Assembly (NCBI RefSeq): GCF_034356035.1
Contig: NZ_CP136423.1
Coordinates: 3,526,610 to 3,590,609, forward strand
Origin: Blautia hydrogenotrophica DSM 10507
Lineage (GTDB): Bacteria > Bacillota > Clostridia > Lachnospirales > Lachnospiraceae
Direction: 5' to 3'
Length of the DNA: 64,000 bases
The first letter of the stretch is position 1. Each line of letters starts with the position of its first letter. Shown one piece after another: positions 44,315 to 53,824 of this stretch. The position numbers were made by a program, and so were the translations under genes. Below the pieces are notes generated by a model that saw nothing but the letters and a program-made list of their open reading frames with translations, was not told the DNA's origin and ran no database searches.

Positions 44315-45199
44315 CTAAGCATAACTGCAAAACTGTATCTGCCCTTGCAGCCATATGATTCCTTTAAATCTTCTCCCCACCTTCGGTTCTCCCAACAAAT
44401 CAGACTCATTAATACAGATATCAAACTGCATATCATTGCATTCTATAGTCATCTGATAAATCTTTTCGCCTGTCAGGATATTCCGAAAATCAACACAATC
44501 AATAATTTCTCCCATTACATTATACTTATCGCACTCAATTCCATAAGGCATAAAATAGGAATCTACAATTGTAAACACGTCTTCTTTTACAATTCTTCTA
44601 GAAATCATAGAGTATGTGTCGATATCATCCATAGTGAGGTTTTCCATTGCTGCTTCATCCCCATTTCGGGCTGCCGCTATCAGTGTCGATCTGTTTTTCG
44701 CAAGCTCTTTTTCCTTCGCAACCTGCTTCTGATCTTTCTTGACTGGAAGAAGAATTTTCCCTTCCTTCGCTAGCCCTGATAGAGTCAACGGCATATGATT
44801 TTGATCAAAATTATTCTTTTGCATCTCACTCACATACTCTGTACAATTCTGGAGATAGAAAATCATCGTCACCCCTATTCTAAGGTCATCACAGGCGCCT
44901 GCATAAGATTCTTTATCCGCATGTTTCTCGACGATCACACTTTCCTGAGTGGTGATTCCTGTGCCGCGAAAAAACGGATAATAGTACTCCATGTGGAACT
45001 GATTCTCTTCATCATATTCTCCACACACAGTAATTCCACAGTCACATCCGTAATTTTTAGAAAACTCAGCATACAAATGTTCTGGATGAGACTCTGCAAC
45101 ATATTTCTCATCATAGTTCTTTACTACTTCTTCCAAAATCTCATTCAACTCAGCTTTGCTTAAGCTGGAGAATCCTATGGTCTTCAGATAGCTATGCAA
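44315..45199 (-). CDS. DUF3881-like protein
   Basis: About 294 residues with no signal peptide or clear catalytic motif. The N-terminus (LHSYLKTIGFSSLSKAELNEILEEVV) and the middle (GVTMIFYLQNCTEYV, LTLSGLAKEGKILLPVKKD) look like a family I associate with Lachnospiraceae and gene neighbourhoods next to serS (DUF3881); this is recollection. The likely start is TTG 45199, because GGGAGG lies 7 bases ahead; an in-frame GTG at 45208 overlaps the ribosome site. It lies 33 bases after serS, probably the same transcript. Function unknown. Confidence 0.75.
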   Translation of the reverse strand: MHSYLKTIGFSSLSKAELNEILEEVVKNYDEKYVAESHPEHLYAEFSKNYGCDCGITVCGEYDEENQFHMEYYYPFFRGTGITTQESVIVEKHADKESYAGACDDLRIGVTMIFYLQNCTEYVSEMQKNNFDQNHMPLTLSGLAKEGKILLPVKKDQKQVAKEKELAKNRSTLIAAARNGDEAAMENLTMDDIDTYSMISRRIVKEDVFTIVDSYFMPYGIECDKYNVMGEIIDCVDFRNILTGEKIYQMTIECNDMQFDICINESDLLGEPKVGRRFKGIIWLQGQIQFCSYA

Positions 45200-45232
45200 A
45201 TCTATCACCTCCCGGAAATATTTAAGATTTCC

Positions 45233-46519
45233 TTAATTCTTCTTCTCGATTTTCTTCATACCGCCCATATATGGCTGCAACGCCACTGGGATACTCACAG
45301 AACCATCCGCATTCAAGTTATTCTCCAAAAATGCAATTAGCATTCTAGGAGGTGCAACTACGGTATTATTTAGTGTATGCGCCAAATACTTGCCTTTCTC
45401 ACCATTTACACGAATTTTCAGACGGCGTGCCTGAGCATCCCCCAAATTTGAGCAGCTGCCCACCTCAAAATATTTTTTCTGTCTCGGAGACCAGGCTTCT
45501 ACATCTACAGATTTAACTTTTAAATCTGCCAAATCACCCGAACAGCATTCTAAAGTCCGTACAGGAATATCCAAAGAGCGGAACAGATCTACCGTATTCT
45601 GCCACAATTTATCAAACCACATTGGGCTTTCTTCAGGTTTACATACTACAATCATCTCCTGCTTCTCAAATTGATGAATACGATACACTCCCCTCTCTTC
45701 AAGACCATGTGCACCTTTTTCTTTTCTAAAACAAGGAGAATAACTGGTTAAGGTCTGAGGAAGCGTATTCTCAGGTATGATTGTATCAATAAATTTTCCT
45801 ATCATGGAGTGTTCGCTAGTCCCAATGAGATATAAATCCTCACCCTCTATCTTATACATCATTGCGTCCATCTCAGCAAAACTCATGACACCAGTGACCA
45901 CGTTACTGCGAATCATAAATGGTGGCACACAATAAGTAAAACCTCTATCAATCATAAAATCACGTGCATAAGAAATCACTGCCGAATGAAGTCTAGCAAT
46001 ATCTCCCATCAAATAGTAAAATCCGTTTCCAGCAACCCTTCTGGCACTGTCCAAATCTATTCCCTGAAAACTTTCCATTATTTCAGTGTGATAAGGAATC
46101 TCAAATTCTGGTACTATCGGCTCCCCAAATTTCTCAACTTCCACATTTTCACTGTCATCTTTGCCAATCGGAACAGAAGGGTCAATGATATTTGGAATCA
46201 CCATCATATTTCGGAGAAGCTTTTCTTCCACTTCTTTTTCTTTAGTAGAAAGCTCCTCAATACGATTTCCCGATTCAGCTACCTGTTTTTTGACTTCCTC
46301 CGCCTCTTCTTTCTTCCCTTGTCCCATTAATGCTCCGATTTGCTTAGAAATTTTATTTCTCTGGGCTCTCAGCGCTTCTACTTCCTGTTTAATCTCTCTA
46401 TTCTGCTTGTCCAGCTCCAAAACCTCATCTACCAGCGGCAGCTTGCTGTCCTGAAACTTATTTTTGATGTTTTGTTTTACAAGCTCTGGATTTTCCCTTA
46501 CAAATTTTATATCTAACAT
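45233..46519 (-). CDS. serS: Seryl-tRNA synthetase
   Basis: A 428-residue class II synthetase. An N-terminal coiled-coil arm (residues about 28-100) reaches the long variable arm of tRNA-Ser. The class II motifs follow: motif 2 TSYSPCFRKEKGAHGLEERGVYRIHQFEKQE and motif 3 GKYLAHTLNNTVVAPPRMLIAFLEN. ATG 46519 has GAAGGAGG. No T-box leader is visible, since the DUF4446 gene ends 20 bases upstream. Confidence 0.97.
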   Translation of the reverse strand: MLDIKFVRENPELVKQNIKNKFQDSKLPLVDEVLELDKQNREIKQEVEALRAQRNKISKQIGALMGQGKKEEAEEVKKQVAESGNRIEELSTKEKEVEEKLLRNMMVIPNIIDPSVPIGKDDSENVEVEKFGEPIVPEFEIPYHTEIMESFQGIDLDSARRVAGNGFYYLMGDIARLHSAVISYARDFMIDRGFTYCVPPFMIRSNVVTGVMSFAEMDAMMYKIEGEDLYLIGTSEHSMIGKFIDTIIPENTLPQTLTSYSPCFRKEKGAHGLEERGVYRIHQFEKQEMIVVCKPEESPMWFDKLWQNTVDLFRSLDIPVRTLECCSGDLADLKVKSVDVEAWSPRQKKYFEVGSCSNLGDAQARRLKIRVNGEKGKYLAHTLNNTVVAPPRMLIAFLENNLNADGSVSIPVALQPYMGGMKKIEKKN

Positions 46520-46539
46520 TTTATATCCTCCTTCGGAAT

Positions 46540-47109
46540 TTATTCTTTTTTCATTTGGTTTGATGAAACGTCTTTTTTACTTTTCTCTGTAACTTCCTCT
46601 AAATCTTCAATTCCATAATTAACAGCTCTTCGAAGTGCTTCCACTTCTTCCTGACTGAGCATCACATAAGATTCTCCCTTTACAATCTCTTTGAGATACA
46701 AAAAGCAGTTATCTCTACTGTGCACAGCATTTAAAACCAATCCAGAATTATTTTTATCTAACATCGCCAGTGCAAAGCTTAGCTTTCCTCCGACATCGTC
46801 AAAGGCATCATACTTCTCAACTCCATATTTGCTGAAAATTCTCTGAAAATTTTTTTGCAGTTGATTGTTTTCTTTCATATATCTTTCTGTCAATTCTGAA
46901 AGCTTATCAATCTGCGCCATCTTTCTGGCGAAAGTAATTTCCAGAGATTTTGCATCCTTACCTTTCATAAATATCTTATATTTATGTTCCAACCTTGACA
47001 AACGCAAGTTTGTACTAATCAGACATACCAAGAGTATAACCACCAGAACCATTAATATAATCACAACGATTCCAGTATCAATCCCCATTGAACTAAAAAG
47101 ATCACTCAT
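46540..47109 (-). CDS. DUF4446 family membrane-anchored protein
   Basis: 189 residues. One N-terminal membrane helix (GIVVIILMVLVVILLVCLIST) is followed by a coiled coil (about 35-90). A conserved globular part comes next: YDAFDDVGGKLSFALAMLDKNNSGLVLNAVHSRD and YLKEIVKGESYVMLSQEEVEALRRA. This matches DUF4446, often found beside parAB in Clostridia; function unknown. It lies 13 bases after parB with GGGAGG. A lysine-rich tail ends the protein. Confidence 0.85.
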   Translation of the reverse strand: MSDLFSSMGIDTGIVVIILMVLVVILLVCLISTNLRLSRLEHKYKIFMKGKDAKSLEITFARKMAQIDKLSELTERYMKENNQLQKNFQRIFSKYGVEKYDAFDDVGGKLSFALAMLDKNNSGLVLNAVHSRDNCFLYLKEIVKGESYVMLSQEEVEALRRAVNYGIEDLEEVTEKSKKDVSSNQMKKE

Positions 47110-47122
47110 TCTTTGAACCTCC

Positions 47123-48061
47123 CTACCCTATGGTTTCGAAAAGCTCAATAATACGCTCTAATTCGTCTCTAGAATAGTATTCGATTTCGATCTTTCCTTT
47201 ATTATTTTTTTTACGATTTATGATTACTTTTGTCCCCATAATCCCTTTCATTTTTTCTTCCAGACTTTCATAGATCGCATCTTCTGCTGTATCCTTTTTC
47301 ATAGGTTTTTCTTTTTTAGATTCTAAAATGGATTTTACCAGCTTTTCAGTCTCACGTACACTCAATTTTTCATCGAATACCTTATTCGCTATTTTTATCT
47401 GAAGCTCTCTGTCTGATATCCCTAAAAGTGCTCTTGCATGACCTGCCGTAATCATTTCGTCAATCAGCATCTGCTGTACTTCACTTTCCAACTTTAGCAG
47501 ACGCATTACATTTGTAACGGCAGTGCGACTCTTTGACACGCGGTCTGCAACTTCATCCTGCTTTAAATGAAATTCATCTAAAAGCCGTTTGAAAGCCATA
47601 GCCTCCTCAATGGGATTCAAATCTTCTCTCTGAATATTCTCAATTAAAGATATCTCCACTGTCTCCTGCTTGCTAAGCTCTTTTATAATTACTGGAACTT
47701 CTTTTAATCCGGCAAGCTTAGCCGCGCGCCATCTTCTCTCCCCTGCAATTATCTCATAATAATCCTTTTTATCGGACACAACTAGCGGCTGCAAAACTCC
47801 GTACTGTTTAATGGACTCTGAAAGTTCCAAAAGTGAATCTTCATCAAATTGTTTCCTTGGTTGTTCTCTATTTGGTTCCACCTTGGAAATCTTTACTTTC
47901 ACCTCACCAGTTGGAACCACATAATCTCTTACATTCTTTTCACTTTCTTGCTCCATGGAGACTATCGTCTTGGTTGTCCTACTACTCTTTTTTGTCGTTC
48001 CAGTATGATTGTCTGGAATCATAACATCCAGACCTCTGCCAAGACCTCTCTTCATAGCCAT
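47123..48061 (-). CDS. parB: Chromosome partitioning protein ParB/Spo0J
   Basis: 312 residues. It has a ParB N-terminal CTPase domain (NREQPRKQFDEDSLLELSESIKQYGVLQPLVV with the GERRWRAAKLAG motif). The central HTH (KQDEVADRVSKSRTAVTNVMRLLKL) reads parS, and a C-terminal dimerisation part follows. Three exact parS sites are in this window. The ATG overlaps the parA stop (TAATG). It loads SMC and organises the origin region. Confidence 0.95.
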   Translation of the reverse strand: MAMKRGLGRGLDVMIPDNHTGTTKKSSRTTKTIVSMEQESEKNVRDYVVPTGEVKVKISKVEPNREQPRKQFDEDSLLELSESIKQYGVLQPLVVSDKKDYYEIIAGERRWRAAKLAGLKEVPVIIKELSKQETVEISLIENIQREDLNPIEEAMAFKRLLDEFHLKQDEVADRVSKSRTAVTNVMRLLKLESEVQQMLIDEMITAGHARALLGISDRELQIKIANKVFDEKLSVRETEKLVKSILESKKEKPMKKDTAEDAIYESLEEKMKGIMGTKVIINRKKNNKGKIEIEYYSRDELERIIELFETIG

Positions 48062-48831
48062 TATTCACCACCCTCTCTATTTATCACTTCTTCTGCTAAT
48101 AACCTATAGCTCTCTGCTCCTGTAGATTTAGGATCATACATATTAATGGGCAATCCATAACTTGGTGCTTCTGCTAACCGCACATTTCGCGGTATAATTG
48201 TCTTATAAATATTTTGATTCAAATTTTCTTTAACATTTTCTACGACTTCCAATGACAAATTTGTTCTAGCATCATACATAGTAAACACTACGCCCTCTAT
48301 CTCTAACTTCTTATTCAGCCTCTCTTGAACCAATTCAATTGTATGAATAAGCTGTGAAAGACCTTCCAATGCATAATATTCACACTGTATGGGAACTAAC
48401 ACCGAATCGGCTGCTGTTAACGCATTAATTGTTAACATACTCAATGAAGGCGGACAGTCCATAATAATATAGTCATAGCCTTCTTTAATTCTCTCCAAAA
48501 CATTTTTTAGAATATACTCACGCTCTTCTATTCCGACTAATTCAATTTCCGCCCCAGAAAGGTTCACATTTGAAGGAATCAAGTCCACACGCTCTACTAC
48601 ATTTTCAATAATACAATCTTTTGGATCACAATCACCCAACAATAATTCATATAACGTATATTCCACTCCATTTTTATCCGTTCCCAAACCGCTGGTTGTA
48701 TTGCCCTGCGGATCAATATCAACTGTGAGAACTCTTTTACCAGCTTCAGCCAGACACGCGGACAAATTAATTGCCGTTGTCGATTTACCGACCCCGCCTT
48801 TCTGATTTGCTATTGCAATCGTTCTACCCAC
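48061..48831 (-). CDS. parA: Chromosome partitioning ATPase ParA/Soj
   Basis: 256 residues with the deviant Walker A KGGVGKST at residues 11-18, preceded by AIANQ. Walker B is IMDCPPSLSM. It forms DNA-bound dimers and works with ParB; in Bacillus, Soj also acts on DnaA. The start is GTG 48831, with GGAGG 7 bases upstream, and a TATAAT-like -10 lies about 30 bases further. A parS site is 78 bases upstream of the start. Confidence 0.96.
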   Translation of the reverse strand: MGRTIAIANQKGGVGKSTTAINLSACLAEAGKRVLTVDIDPQGNTTSGLGTDKNGVEYTLYELLLGDCDPKDCIIENVVERVDLIPSNVNLSGAEIELVGIEEREYILKNVLERIKEGYDYIIMDCPPSLSMLTINALTAADSVLVPIQCEYYALEGLSQLIHTIELVQERLNKKLEIEGVVFTMYDARTNLSLEVVENVKENLNQNIYKTIIPRNVRLAEAPSYGLPINMYDPKSTGAESYRLLAEEVINREGGE

Positions 48832-48908
48832 TACTATTCCTCCAATTTTTTATAAGGATAGTAGTATTATAGCACTTTTCATTTTCTATATCTACAAAAT
48901 CGAAAAAA

Positions 48909-48924
48909 TGTTTCACGTGAAACA
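48909..48924. promoter_or_regulatory. parS site 1
   Basis: TGTTTCACGTGAAACA, a perfect 16-base match to the ParB-binding consensus. Confidence 0.95.
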
Positions 48925-48984
48925 TGAAAGAAAAACTCTATTTATTTTGTTCTAAAATTATGCATTTTCACGAAACACTTGGTA

Positions 48985-49000
48985 TGTTTCACGTGAAACA
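48985..49000. promoter_or_regulatory. parS site 2
   Basis: TGTTTCACGTGAAACA, perfect. A damaged half-like copy (TTTCACGAAACA) lies just before it at about 48967. Confidence 0.95.
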
Positions 49001-49639
49001 TTCTACCTTCTATTTTACCTATGTATTTATGCACTCTAAATTTATTTTATAACTTAATTCTAAATTTTATATATCTAACATATATGGTTTATTCCTTTCC
49101 CAAATATAAACTGTGCTTAACCGAACAAAAGATACTATATCACGTTTCTTTGATATTTCACTTGCATATTTATCTATCAATTATTTTAGTACAAATCCTC
49201 ATAACAATACACATAATTTGCTTTCTGTGTTACCATATACCACGTTTACTATAAATACAGATTTTTTATACTGATATTGATTACATGCTCTTAGTTTAAC
49301 CTGCTCTTTTTTTACTCTGTCAAATTTTTCTGTCCATATCATCCACAAAATATTACAATATCAATTAAATTCCCTACCATCATTTTCTCTATCCCTTCGT
49401 AAATTTTTACGATTCAAAGCTCTCAAAACTGTAAATCTTCTTTACTTTTTATAGATCTGTTTCACTGACCTTGAGATCTACAGATGAAAAAGTCCCCCTA
49501 CATACCTCTAACTCTTTTACTGAAATATAAGACACACCGGACAAAAAATATGCTCTATAATTAAGAAAGATTTTCATTCCTAATTGTCTTTGGGAAAAGT
49601 TGTGAATACTTCCATAAATCTCAAATCTTTATAAACTTA

Positions 49640-49668
49640 TTGTATATTAAGTCTCAATGACGTATAAT
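49640..49668 (+). promoter_or_regulatory. Promoter of the alpha/beta hydrolase gene
   Basis: TTGTAT (49640-49645), 17-base spacer, TATAAT (49663-49668), 35 bases ahead of the start codon. Confidence 0.6.
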
Positions 49669-49703
49669 AATAATATAATTTATTACATAACGGAGGCGCC
49701 TAA

Positions 49704-50669
49704 ATGAAAAAACACAAACGTAAACTTATCACTTTAGGAATTCTTTTTACATCCGCCACTGCCATTATTCATATTATCAATCGCATCATTGCAGCATCCT
49801 CTATTTTGAAAGATACGCTTCACGTATATAATAAGAACTATTTTGATTGGAGATTTGGTCAAATTTATTATACAAAACATGGTCAGGGTTCTCCTGTCCT
49901 ATTAATTCATGATCTGACTCCTGGCGGTTCTGCGTATGAATGGCACAAAATTGAAAAAGATTTGTCACAAAACCATACTGTTTACACCCTCGATTTACTG
50001 GGATGTGGACGTTCAGACAAGCCTAAAATCACTTACACAAATTTCATCTATGTACAACTAATCAATGACTTTATTAAAAAAGTTATAGGTGAAAAGACAA
50101 CTGTAATAGCCAGCGGTTATTCTGGATCTTTTACTATTATGGCCTGTCACAGCGAAAAATCTCTTTTTAATAAGATTTTTTTAGTAAATCCGCCCAGCCT
50201 ATACTGCTTAAATCAATCTCCCGATAAGAAAAGTAAACTTAGAAAATTTGCTATAGAAATTCCTATTTTTGGTACACTCATCTACAATATGCTAACTTCC
50301 AGAGAAAACGTGACAACACTATTTATGGAAAATTATTATTTTAATCCATTCCATGTAACCTCTGAAAATGTGGACGCATACTATGAGGCAGCTCACCGCG
50401 AAAAAGAAGGAAGCTCTAAATACTTATTTGCAAGTATAACTGGAAAATTCTTGAATTTAAATATTGTTCACGGACTTCGCTCTATCAATCAGAGTATTGT
50501 AATTCTAGAAGGCGAAGAAGAACCAGGTGGAAAGGAAATCTCTGAAAACTACGTGGAATACAACCCTGCCATCGAAACCACTATCATAGGCTATTCAAAA
50601 CATTTTCCACACCTTGAAAATCCATCTGAGTTTTTAAATACTCTAAAAATCTATAGCAAAAGCGAATAA
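49704..50669 (+). CDS. Alpha/beta hydrolase fold protein
   Basis: 321 residues with an N-terminal hydrophobic segment (LITLGILFTSATAIIHIINRIIA) that probably anchors it in the membrane facing outward. The fold core has LLIHDLTPGGSAYEW (oxyanion region) and YTLDLLGCGRSDKP. The nucleophile elbow is GYSGS, not the usual GxSxG. A C-terminal His is in KHFPHLENP. ATG 49704 follows GGAGGCG. It is the only plus-strand gene among the minus-strand par and ABC units. Substrate unknown. Confidence 0.85.
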   Translation: MKKHKRKLITLGILFTSATAIIHIINRIIAASSILKDTLHVYNKNYFDWRFGQIYYTKHGQGSPVLLIHDLTPGGSAYEWHKIEKDLSQNHTVYTLDLLGCGRSDKPKITYTNFIYVQLINDFIKKVIGEKTTVIASGYSGSFTIMACHSEKSLFNKIFLVNPPSLYCLNQSPDKKSKLRKFAIEIPIFGTLIYNMLTSRENVTTLFMENYYFNPFHVTSENVDAYYEAAHREKEGSSKYLFASITGKFLNLNIVHGLRSINQSIVILEGEEEPGGKEISENYVEYNPAIETTIIGYSKHFPHLENPSEFLNTLKIYSKSE

Positions 50670-50689
50670 AAAAGAATCCTGCTTGCAGG

Positions 50690-50830
50690 ATTTCTCCGCC
50701 TATGGCAAGGCACAAATCACCATCTTCCATTCCGCCGCATTGCGGCTCGTGCGAAGCCTTTATGTGCATTGCCGCAACACCGTTTTACGGTAAAAATCGT
50801 CATTGTGGCGTGCATATCCTCTTAGTGAAG
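50690..50830. repeat. Intergenic dispersed repeat, diverged copy
   Basis: Shares GCCGC-CACCG-CGGT-AAA-TC-TCATTG-GGCGTG-GCAT in order with the copies at 15952 and 16142. It lies between convergent genes, outside any reading frame with a ribosome site. Confidence 0.45.
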
Positions 50831-50849
50831 TGTTATGGTATATTTCCAA

Positions 50850-50881
50850 AAAGGAAAGCTGCCTTATGGCAGCTTTCCTTT
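50850..50881. terminator. Bidirectional terminator between hydrolase and DUF4340 genes
   Basis: AAAGGAAAGCTGCC (50850-50863), loop TTAT, GGCAGCTTTCCTTT (50868-50881); perfect 14-bp stem with A-run and T-run flanks. Confidence 0.75.
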
Positions 50882-50888
50882 ACCAATA

Positions 50889-50904
50889 TGTTTCACGTGA
50901 AACA
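50889..50904. promoter_or_regulatory. parS site 3
   Basis: TGTTTCACGTGAAACA, perfect. It lies between convergent genes, about 2 kb from the other two sites. Confidence 0.95.
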
Positions 50905-50929
50905 TTTCCCCAAATTCATTAGTTCTCTT

Positions 50930-52363
50930 TTATTGCTCTTCTCCACCATCTCCTCCATTCTTTAATACCTTCAGTAAATTATCCAAATTTGTAACATCTA
51001 ATTTGTTGATAAGGTAAGAGGTACCATTATCCTTAACAGCAACATAAAAATTTTCATCAAATATATAGTATGATACTTCTTCTCTCGCGTCTTCGTTTTC
51101 AAATATAAACTTCCATTCAGGATCCCCGTCTGCTTGATAAGTTTCTTCTAATCTTTCTTTGGCTGAAATATTCACTACGCCGTTGAAAAAGTTTTTAAAA
51201 CTGTCCTCTTCGGCTTCTTCTCCATTCACATAATAGAGCTCCTCTCCTTCTCCATCTTCATCAGTCTTCTTCTCTATTGAGAGAACATCTTTTACCCCTC
51301 CATGCTCAACACTCATAGATTTGAGATCCGTAATTGAATAATAATTTACTTTTAGATTCCAATAGTCGGAGACTGTTTTTCCCAATAAGTTTTCCAGTGA
51401 ATCATTACTCATCGTATAGATTTCTCTCGAACCATCTACACATACATAATAATTGTTATCCTCCTTATTTCCAATCTTCAACAGAATCTCCTTGTTTTCT
51501 ATTTTGGTCTCTTCATCATCCGATTCACTATCTTCTTCCTTTAACTCGACTTCCTGATGATATTTTACTAAAATTTCAGCTTCTGGATTCTCCAATCCAT
51601 ATTTTGAATAATCCTCACAATTATAATCAATAAAGTCCAAATAAGAGAGACTATTGATAGAAGTTGCAGCTTGCGAAGCCGCTGAAGAATCTGCCTCCTC
51701 ATTTACGTTTTCTGTCTCAATCATCCAACCGCTTGACACTTCTGAAGATATTTTCAGGGTATATGAAGAATCACTCTTCTTTACCTGTATCTCATCAATT
51801 TCATTTGAAGATATCACTGGAAATGTTCCAGCCTCTGCATAGTCATAAAGTTTTCCATCATAGAGAGATACAAAACTAGATTCAATCATATATACCGTAT
51901 CCTTTATGTCATCGATGATTGCATAGTAACTTTGAGTAGTCGTATTCATGTCTCCTATCTGAATAGTCCTTTTTTCACCTTCCGTAGTATAGATTTCAAT
52001 TTTCCTACCAGAATTATCTTTCAGTCCGTACTCACTCAAGTCATCTACGTCTTTTAATTCTTTATCAGAAGTAATCGACTCTAATCCATCCACAGTCTCC
52101 TGTAATTTCTCTTCATCGACTGGAAAATTCTTATCATCGGCATATATCCATTTATCATCCTGCTTCTCAAAGGTTACTGTCTGTTCATCTAAAGAAAAAG
52201 ATATTTTTTCCACGTTTTCGGCTGGTATTGATAATATTTCTTCTGCCGTCTTCTCTTCATTCTCCTTTTTTTCATTGATATTTTTCAGAGAAACATACGT
52301 TATTATCAGCAAAACCAATGCCAAGACAGAGAAAACAATTTTTAAAACATTCTTCCTTTTCAC
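50930..52363 (-). CDS. DUF4340 domain protein of a GldG-type ABC operon
   Basis: About 477 residues. An N-terminal membrane anchor (VLKIVFSVLALVLLIITYVSL) is followed by a large extracytoplasmic, acidic region with repeated DUF4340 units (VEKISFSLDEQTVTFEKQDDKWIYADD and similar). The start is GTG 52363, whose GTGA overlaps the GldG-like stop; AGGAGG sits 8 bases ahead. Upstream in-frame ATGs would run deep into the preceding gene. DUF4340 proteins commonly accompany GldG-like ABC partners; the role is unknown, perhaps a periplasm-side or wall-side assembly factor. Confidence 0.85.
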   Translation of the reverse strand: MKRKNVLKIVFSVLALVLLIITYVSLKNINEKKENEEKTAEEILSIPAENVEKISFSLDEQTVTFEKQDDKWIYADDKNFPVDEEKLQETVDGLESITSDKELKDVDDLSEYGLKDNSGRKIEIYTTEGEKRTIQIGDMNTTTQSYYAIIDDIKDTVYMIESSFVSLYDGKLYDYAEAGTFPVISSNEIDEIQVKKSDSSYTLKISSEVSSGWMIETENVNEEADSSAASQAATSINSLSYLDFIDYNCEDYSKYGLENPEAEILVKYHQEVELKEEDSESDDEETKIENKEILLKIGNKEDNNYYVCVDGSREIYTMSNDSLENLLGKTVSDYWNLKVNYYSITDLKSMSVEHGGVKDVLSIEKKTDEDGEGEELYYVNGEEAEEDSFKNFFNGVVNISAKERLEETYQADGDPEWKFIFENEDAREEVSYYIFDENFYVAVKDNGTSYLINKLDVTNLDNLLKVLKNGGDGGEEQ

Positions 52364-53811
52364 TGTTTTCTCCTCCTCATCCATATAACAACACCTAAAA
52401 TCAAAATTGCTCCAGGAATTACTAGAATGAGACAGATGCTCCAGCTTCCGGCCGCATGACCAGTCCAAGTCAAATATGAAACTGTCAGATCTTTTGCCTG
52501 TACAGATACAGTATTCTCGCTCTTACACATCCAGCTTAGACAGTCCATGACCAAGTCAATATTTCCGCCCGACACCATCTGATTTACCTGTTCCTGTAGT
52601 ATCGCAGAGGTTGAAAAATACACAATCTGAGTTTCTGTATCTTCATCCACTTCCTCCCGAATAGAAACTGCCGTGTCAAAGGGTCCATCTATGTCACCTT
52701 CCTCCTTTTCCAGTGTCTCACTGTTCATGTTCACCTTAGAATAAGAAGAAGTCGTTGTAGAGAGTAATGACTGTATATCCAGACTGTCTCTATATTTATC
52801 TATCTTTTTAATTCCTTGCGCAACCGGAACAAGAACATATGTTCCCTTTTCTTTCAAATCCTGTGTAATATCTGTGCTATTTATATCAGGAACTAAATAA
52901 TATGGCATCTGTGATAAATAATGCTGGCTGTCACCCTCAAAAATAATTCCATCTTCTCTTTCCACACCGTATGTTCTGAGAATCTCATCAAAATTTTTCA
53001 TGTCCTCCGCAGTATAATCGGAAAAGATTAACGCTTTTCCACCATCTTCCAGGTACTCAATCACTGCATTTTTTTCATCTTCTGAAAAATCACTTGTCGG
53101 AGAATTTATAAGGATACAGTCAGCATCCTCCGGAACCTTTCCCTCTGTCAGCAAATTTAAGCTTTGTACATCTATGTTACCCTTTTTAATGGACGATTCT
53201 AGAGATGAACTCAAGCTACTCTCTCCATGCCCCTCTATATTGTACATCATCGGTAAATCATTTGAAGTTACATAAGAAATCGCACTCGTGAGTTGCCCTT
53301 CCCCATCAAATCCTGTCGTTTCATAGGACATGCTATATGAATTCATTTCCTGCTGGTACATAGAGCTGTAGTCTACTATTTTGCTCTTATCTTCGCATAC
53401 CACAATCACACTGTTTTCCGCCAACTCTTCAGACGTATATTTATCTGTAAAGCTAGGATGAAGAACAGGGTCCATCTGCTTTACTTTGATATGCGAAGAA
53501 GCATCCTCATATCGTTCCAGCAATTTTTCCACAGTTCCATCCTTGTTATCGGACTGTACAATAAAGTACATGGTGACATCTTCATCCAAAGATTTCAACA
53601 ATTTCTGTGTCTCATCTGATATTGTATATAACTTCTGTTCACTGACATCAACCTGTGTATATTGAGAGGGAATCTCTGCCATAACTAAATTCGCAGCTAT
53701 CACTATCGCAATCACGATAGCTGTAATTGCAATACTATAAGACCCTTTTTTCATCTGTTTCTTATTGATTGTCCCCACAAGTCCTTTTCCATTTATCTTA
53801 AATTTTTTCAT
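52360..53811 (-). CDS. GldG-like ABC transporter auxiliary protein
   Basis: About 483 residues: a membrane helix near the N-terminus (YSIAITAIVIAIVIAANLVMA), a large outside domain of the ABC-transporter-auxiliary family (PF09822 type), and a C-terminal helix (WSICLILVIPGAILILGVVIW) ending in arginines. ATG 53811 is chosen because TTAGGAGGG precedes it. In gliding Bacteroidetes, GldG works with GldA and GldF; in Firmicutes the same set occurs without gliding. It overlaps the DUF4340 gene by 4 bases. Confidence 0.85.
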   Translation of the reverse strand: MKKFKINGKGLVGTINKKQMKKGSYSIAITAIVIAIVIAANLVMAEIPSQYTQVDVSEQKLYTISDETQKLLKSLDEDVTMYFIVQSDNKDGTVEKLLERYEDASSHIKVKQMDPVLHPSFTDKYTSEELAENSVIVVCEDKSKIVDYSSMYQQEMNSYSMSYETTGFDGEGQLTSAISYVTSNDLPMMYNIEGHGESSLSSSLESSIKKGNIDVQSLNLLTEGKVPEDADCILINSPTSDFSEDEKNAVIEYLEDGGKALIFSDYTAEDMKNFDEILRTYGVEREDGIIFEGDSQHYLSQMPYYLVPDINSTDITQDLKEKGTYVLVPVAQGIKKIDKYRDSLDIQSLLSTTTSSYSKVNMNSETLEKEEGDIDGPFDTAVSIREEVDEDTETQIVYFSTSAILQEQVNQMVSGGNIDLVMDCLSWMCKSENTVSVQAKDLTVSYLTWTGHAAGSWSICLILVIPGAILILGVVIWMRRRKQ

Positions 53812-53824
53812 AACTTGGGCCCTC

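Larger units (their letters stand above)
48832..49639. other. AT-rich intergenic region upstream of parA
   Basis: About 800 bases with no credible gene; an AT-rich open frame at 49021-49254 has no ribosome site and low-complexity hydrophobic content. Two parS sites are within it. Otherwise I see nothing definite. Confidence 0.6.

Noticed and set aside
49021..49254. 77-codon frame in the parA upstream region
   Set aside because: AT-rich, no ribosome site, composition explained by base bias; overlaps regulatory DNA near parS.
50702..50965. 87-codon plus-strand frame after the hydrolase gene
   Set aside because: It lies over a repeat copy, a terminator and a parS site, with no ribosome site.
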